Below are positions 56,401-64,000 of a DNA stretch of 64,000 nucleotides, in pieces. The stretch's first letter is position 1, and every line of letters starts with the position of its first letter. Below the pieces are notes generated by a model, which ran no database searches, was not told the DNA's origin, and was given only the letters and a program-made list of their open reading frames with translations. This DNA comes from Eucalyptus grandis (lineage: Eukaryota > Streptophyta > Magnoliopsida > Myrtales > Myrtaceae). Both the position numbers and the translations under genes were made by a program. The stretch lies in the NCBI RefSeq assembly GCF_016545825.1, contig NC_052620.1, positions 16,802,001 to 16,866,000 on the forward strand, given 5' to 3'.

Positions 56401-57129
56401 AGCAGCAGCAGTGGAGAGAGGGGGGAGAAGAGCCTTTTACAGGGAGAGGGATGGCTTCTTTTTTCCCCCTTGCTCCTCTTTTGCCCTTTCTCTCTCCTAG
56501 GTCGGTATGGTGTTTCCTTGATTTACCCTCTTTAGCTCTTCCCAATTCTTCATAGCATCGCTCCTTTCTAATCTTGGGTCCCCGTTTCCTTGCTCAATTA
56601 TTGAGGCTAATCGCTAGATTGTTGAGGGATCTCGTGGGAGTTGTCTTGAGGGGTCTCCTGCATCTTCTTCGTCTTTCATCATCTTCTTCCTTCGTCATTT
56701 TCCTTGCTTTGTTTTTATGGTCTTGGGGTTGATGATTTGACCCTTTTGAAGCTTGTGGAGGAAGTGAAAGGGAATTGATTGCTTGTTTTTTGATGCGTAT
56801 TATGATGGGAATGAGTCTTTTGACCGCAGAAAGAGATTGAGTAGATAAAGCAGTTGGAAAAAAAAGCGAAGTGCAGAGGGGGGTTTACACAACAAAGAGA
56901 GTATTTTTTTTTTGCCTCATCCTTTCCTTTTGGTTGTTGCTTGTGGTGGTAGTCAATGAGTGGAGAGGAACTAGGGGGCTTCCATTTTCTCGCTTCCTCT
57001 CGCTCTACATATCTGATTTGCGACCTGGATGCAATGTGCCCCCTGGGGTGGTTGCAGTTACTGTGATTCTGACGGGGCTTTGGTGGGTTTCTTTGTTTTT
57101 GGTTGGGTTTCCTTGGAGAGGGTTTCGAA
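53481..57129 (+). promoter_or_regulatory. Upstream region and probable 5' UTR of the U-box gene
   Basis: This contains CACGTG G-box cores at 53901, 54147 and 56158, AG/CT-rich runs (53682-53707) and, nearer the gene, a CT-rich transcribed-looking stretch from about 56390. Upstream ATGs include a 34-codon uORF at 56451-56555 and an ORF at 56871-57176 that overlaps the main start in another frame. The transcription start and any leader intron cannot be fixed from sequence. Confidence 0.4.
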
Positions 57130-58473
57130 ATGCCTATGTTCCAGCCCTCGAAACGGGAGGGGCTTGCTGGATATGAAGATGGGCAGGTTCTAGATCTAGA
57201 TACTGCGGTCAAAGATGGGGTTTTGGGCGGTTTGGGCAGCGGCGGAGTCCCCGGGGGCGGAGCCGGGGAGAAACTGGATCTGAAGAAAATGATTGAGGAG
57301 CTGGATTTGTCTGAAGTGCCTTCCGTGTTCATTTGCCCGATTTCGCTCGAGCCGATGCAAGACCCAGTGACCCTGTGCACTGGCCAAACCTACGAGAGGT
57401 CCAACATCCTCAAATGGTTCAGCCTGGGGCACCTCACTTGCCCCACCACAATGCAAGAGCTGTGGGAAGATTCCGTCACTCCGAATAAGACCCTTTACCA
57501 TCTGATACACACCTGGTTTTCCCATAAGTACTTGCTCATGAAGAAGAGATCCGAGGATGTGCAGGGTCGTGCGTCGGAGCTAGTCGAGACCTTGAAGAAG
57601 GTGAAGGGTCAAGCCAGAGTCCAGGCCCTGAAGGAGCTCAGACAAGTGGTGGCGTCTCATGCCACGGCCAGGAAGGCCGTCGTGGACGGGGGTGGGGTGG
57701 CAGTGGTCTCCGGCCTTTTGGGTCGGTTCACTTCCCACGCGGTGGGTTCCGAAGCTATTGCGATTCTTGTCAACTTGTCTCTTGATTCGGAATCGAGAAC
57801 AAACCTTATGCAGCCCGCGAAGATCTCATTGGTGGTGGACATGCTAAATGAGGGGTCGATGGAGACGAAGATCAACTGTACCCGATTGATCGAAACGCTG
57901 ATGGAGGAGAAGGATTTTCGATCAGAAATCGTCTCGAGCCATAGTTTGTTGGTGGGTTTAATGAGACTGGTGAAGGAGAAGAGGTATGCCAACGGAACTT
58001 TGCCTGGGCTTAGACTCCTCAGGACCATATGCTTGCACAAGCAAGTGCGGAGCTTGTTTGTGAGTGTTGGGGCTGTGCCCCAATTGGTCGATTTGCTGCC
58101 CAATTTGGATTCCGAATGCTTGGAATTAGCTCTTTTCATATTGGAAACGCTGTCCTCATTGCCGGAAGGACAATTGGCCCTTAAGGATTGCCAAAGCACG
58201 ATCCCAAGTATGGTCAGATTGCTAATGAGAGTCTCTGAGATGTGTACGCAGTATGCATTGTCGATCCTGTGGGCTGTGTGCAGCCTCGCTCCCCAAGAAT
58301 GCTCATCCGTTGCTGTCGATGCGGGCCTTGCTGCAAAGCTCCTCCTTGTGATCCAGAGCGGGTGTGATCCCGTCCTAAAGCAACGGTCGTCCGAACTTTT
58401 GAAGCTCTGTAGTCTGAATTATTCGGACACGATCTTCATTTCCAAGTGTAAGCTCACGAGAACGATTCAATAA
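57130..58473 (+). CDS. PUB30: U-box/ARM-repeat E3 ubiquitin ligase, PUB30-like
   Basis: A 447-residue uninterrupted ORF. The start is set at MPMFQPSKR, which matches the family start; an in-frame upstream ATG at 57103 would add nine residues. The U-box spans about residues 63-137 (FICPISLEPMQDPVTLCTGQ, then CPTTMQELW). It lacks the RING zinc ligands and recruits E2 enzymes. Residues about 150-440 are Leu/Val-rich helical repeats of ARM type for substrate binding, ending ISKCKLTRTIQ. Length and sequence match Arabidopsis PUB30 (reported as a regulator of salt and brassinosteroid responses) throughout, so orthology to PUB30 or its close relative PUB31 is likely. It appears intact and single-exon, and is the only clearly functional gene in the window. 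Confidence 0.96.
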   Translation: MPMFQPSKREGLAGYEDGQVLDLDTAVKDGVLGGLGSGGVPGGGAGEKLDLKKMIEELDLSEVPSVFICPISLEPMQDPVTLCTGQTYERSNILKWFSLGHLTCPTTMQELWEDSVTPNKTLYHLIHTWFSHKYLLMKKRSEDVQGRASELVETLKKVKGQARVQALKELRQVVASHATARKAVVDGGGVAVVSGLLGRFTSHAVGSEAIAILVNLSLDSESRTNLMQPAKISLVVDMLNEGSMETKINCTRLIETLMEEKDFRSEIVSSHSLLVGLMRLVKEKRYANGTLPGLRLLRTICLHKQVRSLFVSVGAVPQLVDLLPNLDSECLELALFILETLSSLPEGQLALKDCQSTIPSMVRLLMRVSEMCTQYALSILWAVCSLAPQECSSVAVDAGLAAKLLLVIQSGCDPVLKQRSSELLKLCSLNYSDTIFISKCKLTRTIQ

Positions 58474-59160
58474 CCAGAAGATTGGGGAGAAAATTGTTTC
58501 CTTGATGTGATGATCGACACGACCAGATTTTCAGGGGCAAGAGGTGTAAAGGGTTGGGCACGTTCGACCTACTTCTAGTGGACTTCCAAGGTAATCGGGG
58601 TTTATTTGGAGGGAGAAACGAACGTGAACATCGCCTGTAAATATCAAGGGTGTCGTCTATACCCACAGTTTGATTTGATGGAAGTTGAAGGTTCATAAAT
58701 TCAAAGATCGCCGCGCGCCATTGTTTCTTAATAAACCCCAGTCATGAAGAGCAGCGGATCCGCTCGCTCTGGGATGTAAACTAATAGCAGGGGTGGGGGT
58801 CATCTGTGAGAAAGTATGCTGCTGCTTTATTTTTCGGAAGGAAGGAAATTGCTTGTTCTGGAGGGAGGATAGATGATAGTTTTGCTTTGGTTGGTTGGCT
58901 GATTGGAGAGCTTAAATTTGCAAATTGTGGAACACTGTCAAGTGGGTTTGCTCTCAATCTTTTCAGCTTTCCTCCTGTCTCATAATTTTTTTTCCCCTTA
59001 AGATCTTGTTCATGCTGTCTCCATTTTTCTTCGGGAGGGTTTTTAGGCTTTTTCGACTTTCTTCTTCACAAGTGTGGAGAGACAGATAGGAGTCGCCAAT
59101 GGCTTCCTTCCTTGTCCAGCTGCCTTATGTCCTTATTTAATGTGTATAATGAAATTTAAC
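58474..59160 (+). other. 3' flank / probable 3' UTR of the U-box gene
   Basis: AATAAA occurs near 58729 and could be a poly(A) signal about 255 bp after the stop; T-rich stretches follow at 58985-59000. No coding sequence is recognised. Confidence 0.4.
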
Positions 59161-59169
59161 CAATTCAAA

Positions 59170-59945
59170 TTCCCGCATCTCCCTATCTGCAACTTTCTCA
59201 GTCTTGGCTGCTGTCCATGTTGATTCTTGATGATGAATCGAATGTTTTCTCTGACCGCGGAAACGAGGGTTCGCTTCGGCTTCGATTGGCGTGTGCGTAC
59301 CTGAGCGAGTTCAGTTTCGCTGTATCTGGCGGGGGGGCTGTTGCCGGGGAGGCGGGGTGAGTGGGTATGACTATTTGAGATGGAGACCTTCTTGATTGTC
59401 GTGGTGGTGCGTACTTTTCGGTAGTGAAGTTCAGTCTTTTGAGGGCAGATTTTTTTAGGACAAGATCCGTCCTTGTCTCTCGCTCGCTCAAAGAAAAAGA
59501 CTGAAAGGAAGGGATTTTCGACCGACTCTCCTTCGGCTTTTGCTTGCACGCACGCGCACACGCCACAGCATTCAATTGCCGTGCCGATTTTCGCTTCAGA
59601 AAGGGAGAATATAAGGGGGGGAATATCCTCGGGGGATATTTTCCTCTATTTTCTCAAAATTATTATTTGATTTACCTCTAATCAGAACCACACGATGAAA
59701 GGTCTAAATTACCCTCCCTAGGCAAATCTTAGAACTCCCACTCAAATGACCTAGCCATCAATCGTAGGTCTCCGACGCAGCCCACGGCTTCTAGATTGAT
59801 GCCGTGAAGGGCGGTCGTAAAGGTCATCGTCCCCATGCCTGCATCGCAACAAATATGCTCTGCTGTTGATAGTTGAACTTAAGCTTTAAATTCTCCAATT
59901 TTGGTGGTGATTCTCTAACTATTTGTTTGTCTAATCATTCCACGT
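59170..59945. other. No recognised gene
   Basis: Overlapping minus-strand ORFs (59561-59133 and 59575-59198) exist but have no recognisable domain and differ in frame. CT-rich sequence near 59475 resembles a plant leader, but no gene can be supported. Confidence 0.4.
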
Positions 59946-59954
59946 TCGCGTACT

Positions 59955-60260
59955 TTTTTTTTTTTTTTTTGTCAAAGTGAGTTATATATCATTACCAATA
60001 CAAGTTCAAAAAGCCCATGAGAGGGGCATCTTGACATAGTAGAGTCTAAAGGGGATGGGGCTGGCATAATGCCTATTACGAGGAAGGTTATGTCATCTTT
60101 GAACCTTAGCAATGCAATCTACAACCAAATTAGACAGCCTAGAACAATGGGCTAGAGTAACATGTGGGAGGGCCGAAAGGAGGGGTGCAATAGAAGGACT
60201 TCCCAGCGGGTTATCCATCTCAATATTATGCTCGCCCAAGTTTGTAGATCTAAAAGGTTC
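59955..60260 (-). mobile_element. LINE 3' end with poly(A) tail
   Basis: On the minus strand, degenerate coding sequence resembling the RNase H-like end of plant LINEs (HVTLAHCSRLSNLVVDCIAK) is followed by a stop. An untranslated tail with TTGTATTGGTAATGATATA comes next, then a run of A (plus-strand T run at about 59957-59974). This is the expected structure of a 5'-truncated LINE insertion. Confidence 0.6.
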
Positions 60261-60968
60261 TAATGCATTAGTACTAGTATAATATTACCATTAGATATAT
60301 ATCTCTGTGAGATAATCTGAGCAATGATCCAATCTATTTATTAGCCCTTGCACGTTAATACCAACGTAAATGTTAAAGACACTACAACATTATAACAAAT
60401 TTTATATTTAGTGATTTTAAAAGATTATTTTAGAAGTCAATCACTTTGGATGTGAACCTCATTTATTTAGACATATAGAGGAAGTTTGCCAAATCATTTT
60501 CGCCAGTAAATTTTTATGAATTCTAAGTACGTTATAACTGCCGCTATAGAGAAGGTCACAATATTTAGATTTGGGTGAATTTAGATTACATTTGCATGCC
60601 TTGTATTTTGGTCAAATTACACGCTAAATCTCTTCAAAGATCTCCCGCCTTGTCCCTTGCTAAGGCGTTTATCAACTTTTATCTTTTTATCTTTATTATT
60701 ATTACTATTATTTTGGCTTGTGATGACTTCGTGGATCGAATGGGAAAGTAGTTCTCTTTGATAGAGAAAGCATGCACTGAATATGATTGATTTTCTGTAA
60801 GTTCTCGAGGTTCGAATTTTCTCTCCCTCGGTTGGCTTCTATAGATGCAATGTGATTGAATTGTGTGATTTTCACATGCTCTCTCATTTGATTATAAGTG
60901 GGGTTTCAATCACCTGCATCTCTGCATCCACAAAGCTCGTTTGCTTTTAGATCTTCACTTGAGTTGAT

Positions 60969-61555
60969 AAAAAAAATTAAATTTATTGTATGATGGTCAA
61001 TTTAGTTTCGAATTTTTCATATTGGCTAGATTTATTCTAAAACCTTTTGATGAATTTCCAACATAATCATTCCGACCTATTTTGGTAAAAAATTGCTGAT
61101 GTAGAGGCTAGTCGGTACGATTGATGCTAACGATGATAATTTTGCGCTTTTTATTTAAAATTTTAAATTTTTAATTTTTTTCTATAATTTTCTTGATTTT
61201 TTTTTCTTTTTTATCTCCCATTGTTCATCTTCTCAAAATAGCCAGGAGTCGTCGGGCATAGGCGAGGGTCTACACGCCCTTGCTGAGCCATAGTGGAAAA
61301 GAATAGAAGTCAAAAAATTTATTAAAAAATTCAGAAAAACTTAGAAAATTTCAATAATTGTGCATGTCAATGTCACCCATACCATATAGTACGGCTTATC
61401 ACATAAGATAGCCGATATCCACATTAATAATATTGATCCAAATGATTGCATCAAATAAAATCTTTAAAATGTTTTGGATCAAATTAGTCAAATAAAATTA
61501 AGGACTGAATTGACTATCGCATCGTAGGTTTAGGATTTTGTAGACAATTTTTCCA
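60969..61555. repeat. Fold-back repeat, short diverged copy
   Basis: Left arm (AAATTTATTGTATGATGGTC onward) and right arm (ending GTAGACAATTTTTCC) are imperfect reverse complements. They match the arms of the 18.3-19.3 kb repeat, with a much shorter centre. Confidence 0.55.
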
Positions 61556-62142
61556 ATAATTTGGCAATTGGACAAGGTACTCACGAAAGTGAAATTGTAG
61601 TTTTGTAGATCATGCGACCTTGGTATGTAGAGTAAAAACTTGATGTGCAAAGATTTTTCATGAAACAAAGGGAGTCTAATTTTCCAAGAAGAATATGAAT
61701 TCTCACCTTGGCTCGCCCCATCAAGTGGTCGGTTTGGTCGTTGCCTCCTAAAGCAGACTTGTCGATTTCAAATTTCAAACAGATAATAACTCGTGTTCCC
61801 TTCTATTTCCATCATCTACACGATTTTTGAAGATACATAAGATACAAGACTGAATTCAATTTTATTGACCTCGATTCAGCAATGATAAATTGTTTCGTGT
61901 TTGAAATGGACTCCACAAGTTGATTTAAAATTTATAGATGTCGATCTTAAGAATGTGTCAAGTTTGCTCATCTCATATCCAACCTTCTCAACTTCATCGC
62001 GTTTCGGCCTTGGATTTTCTTTCCTTTTTCTGAATATACATCGTTCCTTTTCATATTTTTGCGCATTTGCAGGAAAACATGCTATGAGGAATATAAGCCA
62101 ATCATGTTGAAATTATTTTCTTCAATTATCTTTTTGGGGGTT

Positions 62143-62670
62143 AAGTACAGCTTCAGCCCTACAAGGTCCAAAGTTCAAGGGATTGGTCCTTTCATTTTTA
62201 GTTTATGCAATCAAATCCTTCATCTTTCTTTTCGTGTGATGCACTCCTCTTAACTTTTCTTTTCTTCAATCACATTCTCCCAGTTTTTGGATTTCTGGAA
62301 TCCTATGCTTCATTACTAGGTTTAACTAACTGTCAAGTTAGGGTTTCTTTTTCTTTTTCTCCTTTTCCCCACTTTATTCTTCACTAATTTGGCATCGCAT
62401 TAGCATCGTGTGCCATTTTTCTGCTACATTAAACGCCGCATTCATTGATTAATTTGACAATATAGGAAAGTAGCCGACTAAAGGACTTGATTGCACAAAT
62501 AGAGAAAGTTAGATGACTTAATTAAACCAAACTTAGAGGACTAAATTGTAACAATCAAGAAAAGGGACTTGGTCGAAGAAAATGAAAATTAGAGAACCAA
62601 ATCCCATAAATATTTTTACCAAAAAAAAAAATCTCATAAATATCGAAATTTAGGGATTAAATCTGTACTT
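62143..62670. repeat. MITE-like repeat
   Basis: The ends AAGTACAGCTT and AATCTGTACTT are near inverted repeats, and interior phrases such as GGACTAAATTGTAACAATC are of the kind seen in plant MITEs. No target duplication could be confirmed. Confidence 0.35.
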
Positions 62671-63641
62671 TTTGATAAAAGCAGGGCCAAGAGGCCCAAT
62701 TGCTTTGAATGGGCTTTTCTTGGTTGGATCGCTCAAACTTTTATGTTGGCAATGGAAAATCGATTCAATTATTTGGTACATCCTTTAAAGGGTCGACATG
62801 GAATGAATATCAACTTGTCCAGTTAACTAATAAATTAACCTTTTTGATGCTTTGAAAAGTGACTTAACTATATGCTTTTCATCTTATTTTAATGAAACAG
62901 ATCTCCTTGCGATTCGGTAGAAAAAGAAGTATTCGATTTGAAGTGCACTTTTTAAAAATATAATTAGTGAAGTAAAATGTTTTGATAAGAATGATCAAAA
63001 CTAGACTTCAAGCAATCGACTTGATGGCCGAAGCAGGTGGACTCATGACAGACGGGTCAAATCACAATTCGCATCCAAAATGGGGTCTCAAAAGCATATC
63101 GATGGTCTGCCAAGCACGACATCGTATTCATACGACACATTGAAAGCCCGTCTTGTCTCGGTCGGGCTCATTAAGGAGACGACGGGATGGGCCCGATTTA
63201 TGTGGCCCGACAATTGGACAGCCCCACTAAAATTTCAAAATGATGTCCCGACCCTTAATGTGCAAAATACGAAAACATACTTCATTTAATAAGTGAAAAT
63301 TCGATTTTTGAAATCGTATCGTATTTTACCTCAAAATCTATTAAAACTAGGTTGGGCTCATAATAAAATGATCAGGCTTCGTCATCTGAGCCAGCAAATA
63401 TTTTACATATTTGGACCAATAGTTGAACTGAAATAATTAAGTTGATTTGGTTTGATTCAGGTGCCGAGAGAAACCGTGAACCTTATAAGGCCGAATAGCA
63501 CCAAGCTGAAAAAGAGAAGTCACTGAAAAAACACACCTCGCGAGCAAAATAAAACCCTCCTCTCATTGTTGATTGCACAATGCACAAGCGTCGTCCTCAA
63601 CTTCCCCGTCTCTGAGGTCACGATTGTCTTCATTCGTGAGT

Positions 63642-63664
63642 TTCTCTCTCTCTCTCTCTCTCTC
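63642..63664. repeat. CT microsatellite
   Basis: About eleven CT units, in a region that resembles a pyrimidine-rich plant leader. No gene start could be tied to it. Confidence 0.8.
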
Positions 63665-63728
63665 AATTGACGAACAAAGGCAAGTTGATTGACAATTACA
63701 GGGTCTTCCACTTCACTTACCTAAGAGG

Positions 63729-63923
63729 TTAGGCTGAAAGTGAACCTATCGATTCACCGGCACTAATAGCATTTCCTCCTATCCTAGGATACCTACCAGC
63801 AAGAGCAGATCCTGTTCCATATGCGGGGCCGAGTAGTGGTAAGTGAAGTAAATTCAAGAAGTCACTCGCTCTTACTCTCCGCCATATGGAGCTTCTCTCC
63901 GAGTGCTCTTGGGGCCTCGGCAC
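63729..63923 (-). other. Unrecognised 64-residue ORF at the right edge
   Basis: An open stretch with ARYPRIGGNAISAG-like composition (as read: LAGRYPRIGGNAISAG). It is more GC-rich than its surroundings and lacks obvious repeat ends. I do not recognise it. It could be part of a gene or retroelement continuing beyond the window, or organellar DNA, but nothing here decides that. Confidence 0.2.
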
Positions 63924-64000
63924 AACACCTGTGCCGATCGAGTGAAAGAGAGGGCTCTGGCGGCAAATTGGGCAAGAAATCGAGAGGCCACGGGGGAGGA

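Noticed and set aside
56715..58199. Minus-strand ORFs opposite the U-box gene (up to 221 codons)
   Set aside because: They are shadows of the PUB30-like coding sequence and its leader; the plus-strand frame has clear family-wide conservation.

Overview
The window is nuclear DNA from a flowering plant, most likely a woody eudicot. The evidence is spliced cysteine-rich receptor-like kinase (CRK) genes, a plant U-box E3 ligase gene, plant-type Ty1/copia and large-LTR elements, PIF/Harbinger and hAT elements, and an endogenous caulimovirid fragment. I cannot fix the species from the sequence. Only one clearly intact single-exon gene lies in the window (U-box protein, 57.1-58.5 kb). Most of the rest is a decayed tandem CRK cluster filled with transposons.

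Layout. 1-6655: a minus-strand Sirevirus-like copia element (post-pol ORFs, RNase H, RT, integrase, protease, gag, primer-binding site, 5' LTR), cut by the left window edge. 6656-9066: kinase-encoding exons of CRK copy A, with open frames and intact splice sites; its ectodomain and membrane exons, if present, lie left of the window beyond the copia insertion. 10.3-11.9 kb: degenerate CRK copy C. 12.2-14.3 kb: solo LTR. 14.4-16.0 kb: 3' part of CRK copy D, holding a hAT element with a perfect 8-bp target duplication. 16-22 kb: intergenic repeats, including a PIF/Harbinger-like element that has captured exon 1 of an OEP37-like gene. 22.8-28.3 kb: CRK copy B, all seven exons recognisable but with at least five disabling lesions. 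28-35 kb: a duplicate of the 14-22 kb intergenic block, interrupted by a 3.3-kb solo LTR. 36-37.2 kb: degenerate CRK copy E. 37.6-41.8 kb: LTR sequence with a GT-microsatellite tandem duplication. 42.0-49.6 kb: a second solo LTR of the family at 31-34 kb, minus strand, into which about 4.2 kb of caulimovirid-like DNA is inserted. 49.6-56 kb: gene-free repeats and the upstream region of the U-box gene. 57.1-58.5 kb: U-box/ARM E3 ligase closely resembling Arabidopsis PUB30. 58.5-64 kb: LINE tail, fold-back and MITE-like repeats, no recognised gene.

Biology. CRK genes encode plasma-membrane receptors with two extracellular DUF26 domains and a Ser/Thr kinase. Here the family has spread by tandem duplication (unit roughly 7-13 kb) and decayed by point lesions, unequal exchange and insertions. 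Comparing the copies gives empty sites for several insertions, so the insertion order can be read from sequence. I found no evidence for a wholly new biological system. The most notable items are the caulimovirid fragment nested in a solo LTR and ending at its own primer-binding site, the OEP37 exon captured in a Harbinger-like element, and the copia insertion into what appears to be an intron of CRK copy A.
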